Assembly: GCA_021818125.1 (NCBI GenBank)
Contig: JAKAFG010000033.1
Location: 1 to 13,505, forward strand
Source: Pseudomonadota bacterium
GTDB taxonomy: Bacteria > Pseudomonadota > Gammaproteobacteria > Acidithiobacillales > Acidithiobacillaceae
Length of the DNA stretch: 13,505 nt
Direction of reading: 5' to 3'
Below, in pieces: positions 1-7,043 of this stretch. Under the pieces are notes generated by a model. The model had not been told where the DNA came from. It did not search any database and was given only the letters and a program-made list of their open reading frames with translations. Both the position numbers and the translations under genes were made by a program. How positions within the stretch are numbered: the stretch's first letter is position 1; every line of letters begins with the position of its first letter.

Positions 1-20
1 AAGGTGAGGCAAGTGATTAA

Positions 21-383
21 TCTGTCGTACAGGATCAAGTCCTTAGGCTGCTAAGAATCTATCTTGCCTCGCTCCGGGGATCAACCGAAGGGTACCAACC
101 TGTACGGCTGGTTCCAAGACATAAGGTTTGTAGTGCCACTCGCCGATTTTGTGTGTCGCAACTTCCGGTAGTTATTGAGGAAATTTTGTGCAGTGTCAAA
201 CATGGGTTAAATGCGCGCCAACACTCTGAAATGCATGACATATTATCACTGTTTATAACGCTAATCGGAATGGTGTCGTCATCCGATCGGGCGTTATTGG
301 TGGTGGATAGGACGCTAGAGTACCGGCGAGTGCTTCTCGGTTCACGGGTGATTCGATTTCTCAACAGCATTCGGGATGCCTGA
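21..383 (+). other. open frame of unknown status, possibly a decayed gene
   Basis: The frame is open for 120 codons after a stop at 18-20. The first usable start is GTG at 153, which would give 76 residues ending in SIRDA. The translation has a hydrophobic stretch (ILSLFITLIGM) and a basic C-terminal part (EYRRVLLGSRVIRFLNS). No good ribosome binding site precedes the GTG, and I recognise no family. It could be the 3' part of a decayed gene or chance. The antisense frame 59-406 is equally unconvincing. The following stretch to 485 shows nothing recognisable. Confidence 0.2.
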
Positions 384-485
384 CGCAGGGCACACTCACT
401 TGCCACACCGAAGCGCCGCCGCCGCTAACCATAGGCAAAAGTGGATCGGTTATTTCTTCACCATAGGGGGTAAGCCCATAGAGCA

Positions 486-785
486 TTAGGCGGCCTGCAC
501 CCCAATGCCGGGTGCAATGCTTTGCTGGCATGCCTCATGCAGTTTCATCTGCGCCATAATGTTGACATATCGTTCAATGGTTTCGAGAGAGAGTTTTTCT
601 ACCTCGTTGCAGCGTGCCACTATCCAGCAGCCAGTCTTGTAGCCGTTGCCGATGAGCACACTCAACTGATCAAAGACATTGAGGGGCACTCGAATGCGCA
701 GGTGCTTTCCCGATATGGTGGTAAAGTCCATGGTAACGTCATGACGTGGATGGAGTTGGATTGGGGTTTTGTTATATGTGTCCAT
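486..785 (-). CDS. small hypothetical protein, 99 aa
   Basis: I do not recognise the family. The frame opens farther upstream (ATG at 839 and 812), but the ATG at 785 has GAGG seven bases before it and gives a protein starting MDTYNKTPIQL, so I prefer it. The first half looks strand-rich (TMDFTTISGKHLRIRVPL). The second half looks helical (EVEKLSLETIERYVNIMAQMKLHEACQQ) and contains three cysteines. There is no signal peptide or membrane segment. Upstream lie a promoter-like pair (870-897) and a perfect palindrome (802-814), which suggest a monocistronic and perhaps self-regulated gene. It could be a small accessory-region regulator, but no DNA-binding motif is clear. Existence is moderately sure; function is unknown. 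Confidence 0.6.
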   Translation of the reverse strand: MDTYNKTPIQLHPRHDVTMDFTTISGKHLRIRVPLNVFDQLSVLIGNGYKTGCWIVARCNEVEKLSLETIERYVNIMAQMKLHEACQQSIAPGIGVQAA

Positions 786-801
786 GTGCTTGCCTCGTGT
801 T

Positions 802-814
802 GTATGATTCATAC
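802..814. promoter_or_regulatory. palindrome in the leader of the 99-aa gene
   Basis: GTATGATTCATAC is a perfect 6-bp inverted repeat around one central base. It lies between the predicted promoter (870-897) and the ribosome binding site of the leftward gene that starts at 785. This is a typical position for an operator bound by a small dimeric repressor. Its role is inferred from position and symmetry only. Confidence 0.35.
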
Positions 815-869
815 TATCGTGTGAAACAACAAACAACAAATTTATTGTGATTCGAAAGCTAATGTTTAC

Positions 870-897
870 TCTATATGATGATATTTATTGATGTCAA
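870..897 (-). promoter_or_regulatory. sigma70-like promoter for the 99-aa gene
   Basis: On the minus strand there is a perfect TTGACA (892-897) and, 16 bp later, TATAGA (870-875, four of six matches to TATAAT). This would start a transcript near 863, about 80 nt before the ATG at 785. The surroundings are very AT-rich, so a chance match is possible, but spacing, orientation and distance all fit. Confidence 0.4.
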
Positions 898-1073
898 AAT
901 TGCATTCAACTATATATTAATTGATTAACATGTAACAATAATGACACACAAAATGTAAACGTTATGAAACAATCCTATGAAATATTATTTATAAAAGGAA
1001 AAACTTCTGGGTTGTAGATGTTTGGGCTATAAGATGGTCGATCTGCAGATAGGTGAAGTGACCGGAACTCCGA
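898..1073. other. AT-rich intergenic stretch
   Basis: About 110 bases (to roughly 1007) are much richer in A and T than the rest of the window. They contain no open frame of note. Such AT-rich patches are common at the edges of acquired DNA and at promoters. The stretch ends close to the mobile-element cluster. Confidence 0.4.
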
Positions 1074-1169
1074 ATGATTTTTGGTGTGCCCTGATGGGCC
1101 TTTTTGCTGATTCTGCTGCTAGTGGCCTTTACCGTGTTCTGGATAGGACATCAGGGGCATATTGGATAG
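1074..1169 (+). pseudogene. possible small single-span membrane protein with an internal stop
   Basis: The frame from ATG 1074 reads MIFGVP, then TGA (1092-1094), then WAFLLILLLVAFTVFWIG and ends at TAG 1167. If the TGA was once TGG (Trp), the product would be a 31-residue protein with one strongly hydrophobic helix. That looks like a real small membrane protein killed by one substitution. TGA is the normal stop of other genes here (cysD, cbiX), so recoding is unlikely. The frame is short and has no clear ribosome binding site, so chance is a serious alternative. Confidence 0.25.
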
Positions 1170-1726
1170 GCGCCCACCTGCATAGCTAGCGGCGTGCTCG
1201 GGGTCAGTTCACGGTTGCGGCTTGGCAATGTCGCAGTAGTCTAGCGGGTGCGAATCCCGTCCGGGTAGCCGCTAGCCACGGGCCCGGTATTGAGCCTTGC
1301 AGGCAGTTGAGTAATCAGGTGCTTGACGCGTAGCTACAAAAGGAAGCGAGGTGCAAAGGTAACAGGTCGTGCTGACCCTGAAGGATACAGTCTCGATATG
1401 ACCGCGTTGGTGAGTTGGCCGATGGTTTTCTGAATCCAGCAGGCAACAGCGTCCCTTGCGCGCTGGCGAGTGGGGGAGGCCACCCCGGGATCTAAGTCCA
1501 TATCGAGCTTCACAAGCAGACTAGGCGGTAACCAAGGAGATCCAGTCATCGGCGCGGTACGCGCACCTCTGGACAAGCCTTAACAGCGAGGAAAGAGGCG
1601 GTGGTGGCTGGAAGTCGGAGACGCCCATACGAGCGATGAACTCTGGTAATGCGGGGGGAGCAAAGGGGCTTCGGTTTGAGATAACGGGTAATGGATACAT
1701 GGCCCGACACGGAGCGGACTCTGTCC

Positions 1727-2831
1727 ATGACAACCAAAATGGCTCCTTTCACACAAAGGGCGCGGGAAAACCCACAGCGGTAATACAATGCACTGATGGG
1801 GATGCTCTTCGATCCCGAAGGGCTCAACGCGAGCTTCGAGCGCCAAGCAGCGAATAAGGCGCCCGGAGTCGATGGTATGCGCAAGGCCGACTATGCAGAA
1901 GGTCTGTCGATCCGCTTGGCGGACCTGTCAATCCGACTGCGGCGTCTGGGGTATCGACCGAAGCCGGCACGGCGGGTGTTTATCCCCAAGGCGAATGGCG
2001 GGCAGCGCGCATTAGGAGTACCCAGCTTTGAACATCTGATGCGTTTTCTGGCGCATCGGATCAATGATCCGATCTTTCTGCGGATCATCCGGCGATTCCT
2101 CAAGGCGGGAGTGATGGAGGACGGTATAGTCACCACCAGTGAGCACGGCACGCCTCAGGGCGGGTTGGTATCGCCGGTGCTGGCTAATATTATCTCCATT
2201 ACGTGTTGGACCTCTGGTTTGAAAAGCGCTTCGCAAAATCGTGTCAGGGTGCCGCCCATTTGGTGCGGTATGCTGATGATTTTGTGGTATGCATTCGGCA
2301 CGAAGCGGATGCCCGGCGATTCTTGGAAGAACTCAAGGAAAGGCTGGTACATTTCGATCTGGAAGTGGAGCCCACCAAAACGGTGATTTTGCCTTTTGGG
2401 GATATGGCCCCAGCGCTCTGTAAACGGGAGGGGCTCCGCCGCCCCTAAACTTTCAGCTTTCTGGGATTCACGCACTTTGTTGCGCGAAGTCGAAGCGGAC
2501 GTTTCCTTGTGGGTCGCAAGACGCAGGGGAACGGATGCGCAAGAAACTCAGGGAAACGAATGTGCGTCTGGCATACTTGCGGACGCAAGGCGGCAAAGCG
2601 ATGATAGAATATGTGCGCCGTCATCTACAGGGGCACCTTCAATACTACGGGGTAAGTGGTAACAGCCGCGGCCTGCGACAGCATGTACACAAAATCCGTC
2701 GGATATTATTCAAATGGATAAACCGGCGGAGTCAGCGTCGCAGCGCTACGTGGGCCACGTTCGATAAGACTGTGGCGCAGTATATACTTCCGGTACGGAT
2801 TGTCCACAATCTCTACCCATCGCCAAGGTGA
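1727..2831 (+). pseudogene. group II intron reverse transcriptase/maturase, broken
   Basis: The frame starts MTTKMAPFTQRARENPQR and then hits TAA at 1781. After this stop it reads through the RT N-terminal motif (ANKAPGVDGM), PKANGGQRALGVPSF, the intron-RT motif TPQGGLVSPVLANI, the catalytic YADD (in VRYADDFVV), and a maturase domain X with the tail RIVHNLYPSPR. Lesions in order: nonsense at 1781; an in-frame deletion at about 2030-2035 joining GVPSFE directly to HLMRFLAHRINDP, which removes the segment normally holding the first catalytic Asp; loss of one base near 2191; TAA at 2446 where Lys is expected; and loss of one base near 2530. No endonuclease domain is seen after domain X. Family assignment is sure, loss of function nearly so. 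Confidence 0.9.
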
Positions 2832-2845
2832 AGGACTCAAACTGG

Positions 2846-2878
2846 GAGCCGGATGGTGTAACTCTCCAAGTCCGGTTC
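2846..2878 (+). ncRNA. group II intron domain V hairpin
   Basis: GAGCCGGA (2846-2853) pairs with TCCGGTTC (2871-2878), with one G-U pair. The opening helix carries the AGC that forms the catalytic triad of bacterial domain V. It lies 15 nt after the maturase stop codon, the usual place. A weaker helix (2886-2892 with 2916-2922) follows and could be domain VI. Confidence 0.7.
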
Positions 2879-2916
2879 TGCGAGGGCGGCGAAACGTACC
2901 AAAATATCGGGATTCT

Positions 2917-2954
2917 CGCCGCTACTCTCCAAACGGAAAAAATGGCACGCTAAG
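2917..2954 (+). repeat. Tn3-family terminal inverted repeat, left end
   Basis: The inner part, CGGAAAAAATGGCACGCTAAG (2934-2954, last base G), closely resembles the inner end of Tn21-type 38-bp repeats, with about two differences by memory. The TAAG end points right, toward tnpA. The outer half does not begin with the usual GGGG at the 38-bp distance. GGGA occurs at 2909-2912, so the repeat may be longer than 38 bp or its outer end may be altered. Confidence 0.6.
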
Positions 2955-3103
2955 CCTCGCCGCGCATCCGTAACGGCCTCAAACTGGGGTTTAGGGAGTA
3001 ATGGAACGGAAATCCCCGGTGGTCCATCCGATTTAGTGCAATCCCCGCTAAACACAATACTGTTTATTTCAGAGATCACTATGGAGCATGGTGTACATTC
3101 CAC

Positions 3104-3442
3104 ATGGAGGGGATCGCCCCTGTCTCTGATGGGGTAAGCGCTCATTTTTCTTCGAACTCCTCGAGGATTGCGCTTGCCTCGGCTGGTAACGGCCCGACCC
3201 AAGGTTATTTTCCGCAAGACACCCTGAAGCCAGGCCGCCCTACCCGGAGGAGGGATAGCGCCGACTGCGGGCAGCCGGGGATGGATGACGCGCACCGCAT
3301 GGATGAAGGACAAATCCTGGGCGGCTTGGCCCGTTTGCGCTGCAGCGTCTGTCATCAGATGACGGATGGCGGCATGGACCAACAGGAGGGCGTAGAACTC
3401 CTGTTTGAGCAGTTCCGGGCGTTTGCTGCGCAGCACGACGCG
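3104..3442 (-). pseudogene. IS4-family transposase, C-terminal fragment
   Basis: The minus-strand translation reads RRVVLRSKRPELLKQEFYA, LLLVHAAIRHLMTDAA, LSFIHAVRVIHPRLP and then RGKRNPRGVRRKMSAYPIR. This is the typical C-terminal part of IS4-family DDE transposases. In that family the catalytic Glu (Y-R-E-K signature) lies a few residues before the RGxxVVLRSK segment. The fragment therefore starts just after the active site and cannot be functional. The frame stays open to 2837, past the usual end, so the original stop is lost or lies in altered sequence near 3070. No inverted repeats of the IS were identified. It interrupts or abuts the Tn3 transposase at about 3443-3468. Confidence 0.75.
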
Positions 3443-3468
3443 GCGATGCGCAAGGCGGTGGGTGGTGG

Positions 3469-4510
3469 GTCGTTCAGAACTATGTGCGCGACGACACGTT
3501 GATCGCCTGCAATGCCGTGCTGGTGACGATGCAGAACCGTATCGCCCTGGCCGCTGGGGCAGAGGCGACGTGACCTCGGCCAACGGCATGCGCTTCCTGG
3601 TGCCGGCGCGCACCATCCACGCTGCGCCGAACCCGAAATACTTCAATCGCGGGCGAGGTGTCACCTGGTACAATCTGCTGTCTGATCAGCGCACCGGGCT
3701 GAACGCGATCACCGTGCCTGGCACGTTTCGCGACAGCCTGGTGCTCCTGGCCGTTGTGTTGGAACAGCAGACCGAGTTGCAGCTCACGCAGATCATGACC
3801 GACACTGGCGCACAGCCACGTGGTGTTCGGCCCGTTCCGGCTGCTGGGCTACCGCTTTAGCCCGCGCCTAGCCGACATCGGCGGCACGCGCTTCTGGCGC
3901 GTCGATGCGCAGACCGACTATGGCGACCTTAACGCGCTGGCGCGGCAGCGCGTGAGTCTCGATCGTATCACGCTGCATTGGGACGACGTGCTGCGCTTGA
4001 CTGGCTCGCTCAAGCTCGAGCCTGGTGCCGGCAATGGGCATCATGCGCACCTTCCAGGTTGATGAGCGACCGACCAGTCTGGCGCAAGCTATCGCCGAAA
4101 TCGGCCGCATCGACAAGACCATCCATACACTGAATTTCATCGACGACGAGGCCTGCCGCCGCGCCACGCTGCTGCAACTCAATCTCGGTGAGGATCGCCA
4201 CAGCTTGGCGCGCGAGGTCTTCCACAGTAGGCGCGGCGAGCTGTTCCAACGCTACCGCGAAGGGCAGGAAGACCAGTGGAGCGCGCTCGACTTGGTCGTG
4301 AATATGATCGTGCTGTGGAACACACTCTACATGGATGCGGTGCTGACGCAGTTGCGTAGCGAGGGTTATCCGGTATGTCCCGAGGACGAGGCGCGGCTGT
4401 CGCCGTTCGGCCACGAGCATATCAACATGCTTGGGCGCTATTCGTTCTCGGTTCCGGAGGCCGAGGCGCGCGGGGAGTTACGGCCATTGAGCAAGGGCAA
4501 CGACACTTGA
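3469..4510 (+). pseudogene. tnpA: Tn3-family transposase TnpA, C-terminal part, frameshifted
   Basis: Pieced over three frames the product reads VVQNYVRDDTLIACNAVL, GMRFLVPARTIHAAPNPKYF, GVTWYNLLSDQ, VPGTFRDSLVLL, IMTDTGA, VVFGPFRLLGYRFSPRLAD, FWRVD, IDKTIHTLNFIDDE, RRGELFQRYREGQEDQ, and ends ARGELRPLSKGNDT. This is the DDE catalytic and C-terminal region of Tn3 transposases. One base is lost near 3552, two near 3811, and the frame changes again near 4018. The IMTDTG Asp and the REGQEDQ Glu are kept, but the expected SADG-type motif for the first Asp reads SANG. The N-terminal two thirds is absent, replaced by an IS4-family fragment. It is clearly inactive. Confidence 0.9.
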
Positions 4511-4514
4511 ACTC

Positions 4515-4520
4515 CTTAGC
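4515..4520. repeat. stub of the Tn3 right inverted repeat
   Basis: CTTAGC lies five bases after the tnpA stop codon. It equals the first six bases of an inward-reading Tn3 right repeat and is complementary to the GCTAAG at the inner end of the left repeat. The match stops after six bases, so the right end appears cut there. Six bases alone could be chance; position is the main argument. Confidence 0.35.
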
Positions 4521-4526
4521 TAAGGT

Positions 4527-4563
4527 CGCCAGCGCTGCACATGCATATTGCACGGCGCTGGCG
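4527..4563. terminator. strong hairpin between tnpA relic and PepSY gene
   Basis: CGCCAGCG (4527-4534) is perfectly complementary to CGCTGGCG (4556-4563), with an inner TGC/GCA. It lies 74 nt downstream of the stop of the leftward PepSY gene. It could end that transcript, but no U-run follows on either strand, so it is not a canonical intrinsic terminator. Confidence 0.3.
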
Positions 4564-4636
4564 AGGTGTCTTCGTCACTCCGCGCCATTATATGCAGCTT
4601 TGCGGCACGGATTTGGCGACTTTGTCTGGTGGCCAT

Positions 4637-5041
4637 TCAGGGCTTGGAACCGCCCGGCAGAATCACTATCTCCAAGAGTTTCTCTGTTTTTGCATCAATG
4701 GAGATAGTGTACATCAGGTCTTCGCGACTAACGTCCACAACATAACGCAGGCCACTACCGCCAGGGGCTTTTTCCAACTTCATACCGGTGACTTTGGCAG
4801 TATTCGGGGGGCAGGTCTGTTTGGCGATGGTCTTTGCCTGCAGAGGATGAAAAAAGCCCTTGCTTAGTCGAAATCCGCAGGGCCTACTGGCATTCATGGC
4901 GATGGTCTCCGCCTTGTCTGGGCTGATGCGTGCCTCCTGAGCATACTGCTGGCCCGCATAGGCCCAAGCGGCGGTGCTGCTTATCAAACCGATGGTACCG
5001 GCGAGTAAGGCGGTAGCGAAATAGCGTGACGTGAGTTTCAT
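4637..5041 (-). CDS. exported PepSY-domain protein, 134 aa
   Basis: An N-terminal signal peptide (MKLTSRYFATALLAGTIGLI, cleavage probably after AWA at residue 27) is followed by a PepSY-type domain: helix ISPDKAETIA, then KLEKAPGGSGLRYVVDVS and YTISIDAKTEKLLEI. PepSY proteins are periplasmic or surface modules, some linked to peptidase inhibition or metal/redox sensing; the target here is unknown. The start has an excellent ribosome binding site, AAGGAGG five bases before ATG. About 25 extra residues lie between the helix and the first strand. They repeat the helix (KAETIAMNASRPC and QAKTIAKQTCPP), matching a 12-base direct repeat 75 bp apart in the DNA, and add two cysteines (55 and 77). No partner gene is adjacent. 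Confidence 0.85.
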   Translation of the reverse strand: MKLTSRYFATALLAGTIGLISSTAAWAYAGQQYAQEARISPDKAETIAMNASRPCGFRLSKGFFHPLQAKTIAKQTCPPNTAKVTGMKLEKAPGGSGLRYVVDVSREDLMYTISIDAKTEKLLEIVILPGGSKP

Positions 5042-5435
5042 GATGCCTCCTTGTTTATCTGTAGCGTGATTATAACATCATCCCTTATTCCCTGGATGGT
5101 AAATATAAGACCAATCCCCACGAAACTTTAGTATAATAGGAAAATTTTTAACGTAAAGAGGATCGCGGCGTTTTTCTGAGGCGATTTTACCCAAAGATGC
5201 TTCGCTCCAACAAATGTTGGGCAATTACTTATACTGCCGTCGTAGGTAATGCGTATATGCAAAGGCCAATACCAAGGTCCGCCCTTCAACGCTGGACGCG
5301 GTCATCAGAAAATAATCGACAAAGAGGAGGGCTCAGGCTGGCAAACCATGGGTGTAGTATAATCGCGTGTATGGTTGTTGCTAAAATCCTCGGTGGCCGG
5401 GCCTACCCCGGCACCGAAAATAACCGCCAATACGT
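5042..5435. other. intergenic stretch without a supported gene
   Basis: Apart from the PepSY ribosome binding site at its left edge, this stretch holds two perfect TATAAT sequences, each preceded by TAG (near 5133 and 5357). Neither has a recognisable -35 box. The frame 5197-5469 has no ribosome binding site and an unusual amino-acid makeup, so I do not call it. One imperfect hairpin lies at 5390-5417. Confidence 0.4.
5390..5417. terminator. imperfect GC-rich hairpin
   Basis: TCGGTG-G-CCGGG (5390-5401) pairs with CCCGGCACCGA (5407-5417) around a short loop, with one bulged G. On the minus strand it is followed a few bases later by TTTT, so it may be a weak leftward terminator. No gene clearly needs it. 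Confidence 0.25.
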
Positions 5436-5798
5436 GTGGCGATACAATACCGCTGTGCATTCTTGCTGACGATCGAATTATACAGTAAACCTTTACAGAT
5501 TGCGGCCACTGGACCTTTCGCCATTACCCGATCCCACAAGATTATGGACTCCGCCTGAGCGCAAAACGACGAAGCTCATGGCGGTACCCGTGATATCCGG
5601 GGTAGTCCTGGGGGAGGTCGTACAGCGGTCGAAGTCGGCCCCACATCTTGGCGGGGCGGACAAATGCTGTTCATAATGGCGTTGTCAGGGAACACCGGTT
5701 TTTGCCGTCTGGAGTTCGGTGGGCGCTGTAGCATGGGTGGGCACATGGGGTCTCGGGACATGGTGGCTGGCGGGAAGAGTTCTAGCCTGATGCTTTAA
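5436..5798 (+). pseudogene. possible decayed exported Gly/Met-rich protein
   Basis: From a GTG at 5436 the frame reads RCAFLLTIELYSKPLQIAA, then SHKIMDSA, TGA (5556-5558), AQNDEAHGGTRDIRGSPGGGRTAVEVG, and a Gly/Met/His-bearing tail (CSMGGHMGSRDMVAGG) to TAA at 5796. If the TGA was TGG, the start would look like a signal peptide ending SAWAQ, a typical cleavage site, followed by a Gly-rich mature part. I do not know the family. The evidence is the pattern only. The upstream part is not strongly signal-like and there is no good ribosome binding site, so this is tentative. Confidence 0.3.
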
Positions 5799-6135
5799 CG
5801 TACATGATCTTCATAAAAATAGATAACGCACCGGATCCGCTGCCTCACGAACACCAGCGGTCATGTTACCTGTTCCCCTATCATCTTTGCGCGACTGCGG
5901 GGGAACTACTGCCCCCCGGCACATCCGACGTGGAAGACGGCTGTCCTGGTTTGTATGGAAAAAGAGCTCGTGCTATAAAAAGTAAATTGTGCAAGGCCGA
6001 CATCGCCCATGATGTCCTACGATGTCAACCTGTTCTGAGCGCGTTCTATGTCGTATCCCACAAGATGAAGCAGCGATGGCCATCATGCGGAGTATGGACA
6101 GTCGGGTATATCCATGAGTAGGGGAGGGTGAACAG
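5799..6135. other. intergenic stretch without a supported gene
   Basis: A frame of 105 codons (5804-6121) is open but has no ribosome binding site, no domain and a scattered Cys/Pro/His composition, so I do not call it. The last 15 bases contain GGGAGGG, which serves the next gene. The whole 5042-6135 region looks like decayed coding DNA. Confidence 0.4.
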
Positions 6136-6954
6136 TTGATCAGGATGCGTTTTATTGTGGCCATATCGCTATGGGCTTGGCTCGGAAGCGCGATGGCTGC
6201 GCCTCTTTTGCTTTTTGGGGTTCCTCTGCAGGATGCGACGCGCACGACACTGACACCCGCCTTAGAAAAAGCAGGCCTTCCCCCTATTCCGAATGGCCCC
6301 CAGCAATGGTTCGATACCTACCGGATAAACGGGCAGATGCCACAACTGCAAGGCGCAAGCATGTTTTCTGTGGAGTATGACAGACATAACCGGTTTGCGC
6401 TTGCCGAGTATAAATTTCCCAGCTTCGACGACACTGGGCAGGTCCAAGATATTATCACCATGGTTACGTATAAGTATGGACGGCCCAGCAGTATAACCGG
6501 CAAGATCAACCATGGGCCAGTCATAGCACGCTGGAAAGAGGGCGGCGGCATGGAAGTCAAAGTCTGGCGAGGGTGGCCGATAACCACCACTTACTTGGAT
6601 TTGGAGAACGTCGCCATTGTTGATGCGATGCGCGCGGAAAAACTCACCGGCATGCACGGTTCATTACCTGCCCGGATGGGTACAGCGCCCATCAATGAAA
6701 ACAAAGAATGGGAACCCCCATCACCGGTAGAACAGGTTGCGCAGGCTAACAATCAAACCGTTCCGGAGCTGCTCGTATGGGGAGTCATTGCGTTCTTTCT
6801 CGTGCCTGCGGTAGGGATGGTCATTTTCGGTCATTTTCTTGCCAGGGTGACCCGCATCCCGCGTTTTAACGTGGCCGCACGCGTTTTCTTCGCCAGACTG
6901 GCTCAGTTTTTTCGCAGGCCTGGATGGTTTCTTAAAGGACGGCAGAGCCGCTAA
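6136..6954 (+). CDS. exported, C-terminally membrane-anchored hypothetical protein, 272 aa
   Basis: I do not recognise the family. A signal peptide occupies about residues 1-21 (AISLWAWLGSAMA, cleavage after AMA). A soluble region of about 185 residues follows, with alternating hydrophobic and charged segments. A transmembrane helix at about 214-236 (VWGVIAFFLVPAVGMVIFG) is followed by a strongly basic cytoplasmic tail (RVTRIPRF to GRQSR). The topology suggests a periplasmic sensor or assembly domain anchored at the C-terminus. The start TTG 6136 has GGAGG eight bases upstream; ATG 6145 is the alternative and would keep the signal peptide. The frame is long, undamaged and clearly coding. Confidence 0.8.
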   Translation: MIRMRFIVAISLWAWLGSAMAAPLLLFGVPLQDATRTTLTPALEKAGLPPIPNGPQQWFDTYRINGQMPQLQGASMFSVEYDRHNRFALAEYKFPSFDDTGQVQDIITMVTYKYGRPSSITGKINHGPVIARWKEGGGMEVKVWRGWPITTTYLDLENVAIVDAMRAEKLTGMHGSLPARMGTAPINENKEWEPPSPVEQVAQANNQTVPELLVWGVIAFFLVPAVGMVIFGHFLARVTRIPRFNVAARVFFARLAQFFRRPGWFLKGRQSR

Positions 6955-7043
6955 CTGGTGTTATGTCTTCTTACAAAGAGTTATCGTCGTCACAGTTCGT
7001 GAATTTATGTCTGGTCGGAGCTGCGGCCTTGAAAAGTATTTAG

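Larger units (their letters stand above)
1194..2922 (+). mobile_element. degenerate group II intron (ends approximate)
   Basis: Three things support a group II intron: an intron-type reverse transcriptase/maturase ORF (1727-2831), a roughly 500-nt leader without genes that contains helical elements (for example CTAGCGG and CCGCTAG bracketing 1241-1275), and a domain-V hairpin just after the ORF (2846-2878). The 5' boundary is uncertain: GTGCT at 1194 and GTGCG at 1248 both resemble the GUGYG start consensus. A domain-VI-like helix pairs 2886-2892 with 2916-2922, which would put the 3' end near 2925-2930. However, that overlaps the Tn3 inverted repeat, so the intron may instead be cut near 2892. 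With its ORF broken in several places it cannot move on its own. Splicing in trans-maturase conditions cannot be excluded. Confidence 0.7.
2917..4520 (+). mobile_element. collapsed Tn3-family transposon relic with nested IS4-family fragment
   Basis: The unit runs from a left inverted repeat (inner end at 2954) to CTTAGC (4515-4520) just after the tnpA stop, where the right repeat would begin. Intact Tn3-type units have a tnpA of about 1000 codons plus resolvase and cargo. Here only about 350 codons of tnpA remain and no resolvase is recognisable. The space before tnpA holds a leftward IS4-family transposase fragment (3104-3442). The stretch 2955-3103 contains no recognisable gene. The arrangement suggests IS insertion followed by deletion of most of the transposon. 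Confidence 0.7.

Noticed and set aside
3032..3052. TTTAG/CTAAA inverted repeat as a resolvase site
   Set aside because: A 5-bp repeat with an 11-bp spacer is too weak alone, and no resolvase gene or further subsites are seen.
2837..3673. 278-codon minus-strand frame as one intact gene
   Set aside because: Only its middle part (about 3104-3442) has IS4-family transposase sequence. The first 75 codons are antisense to Tn3 tnpA and the end runs into the inverted repeat and intron.
5197..5469. 90-codon plus-strand frame as a gene
   Set aside because: The start lacks a ribosome binding site and the product shows no recognisable feature.
5804..6121. 105-codon plus-strand frame as a gene
   Set aside because: It has no ribosome binding site, no domain or membrane pattern, and an erratic composition in a gene-poor region.
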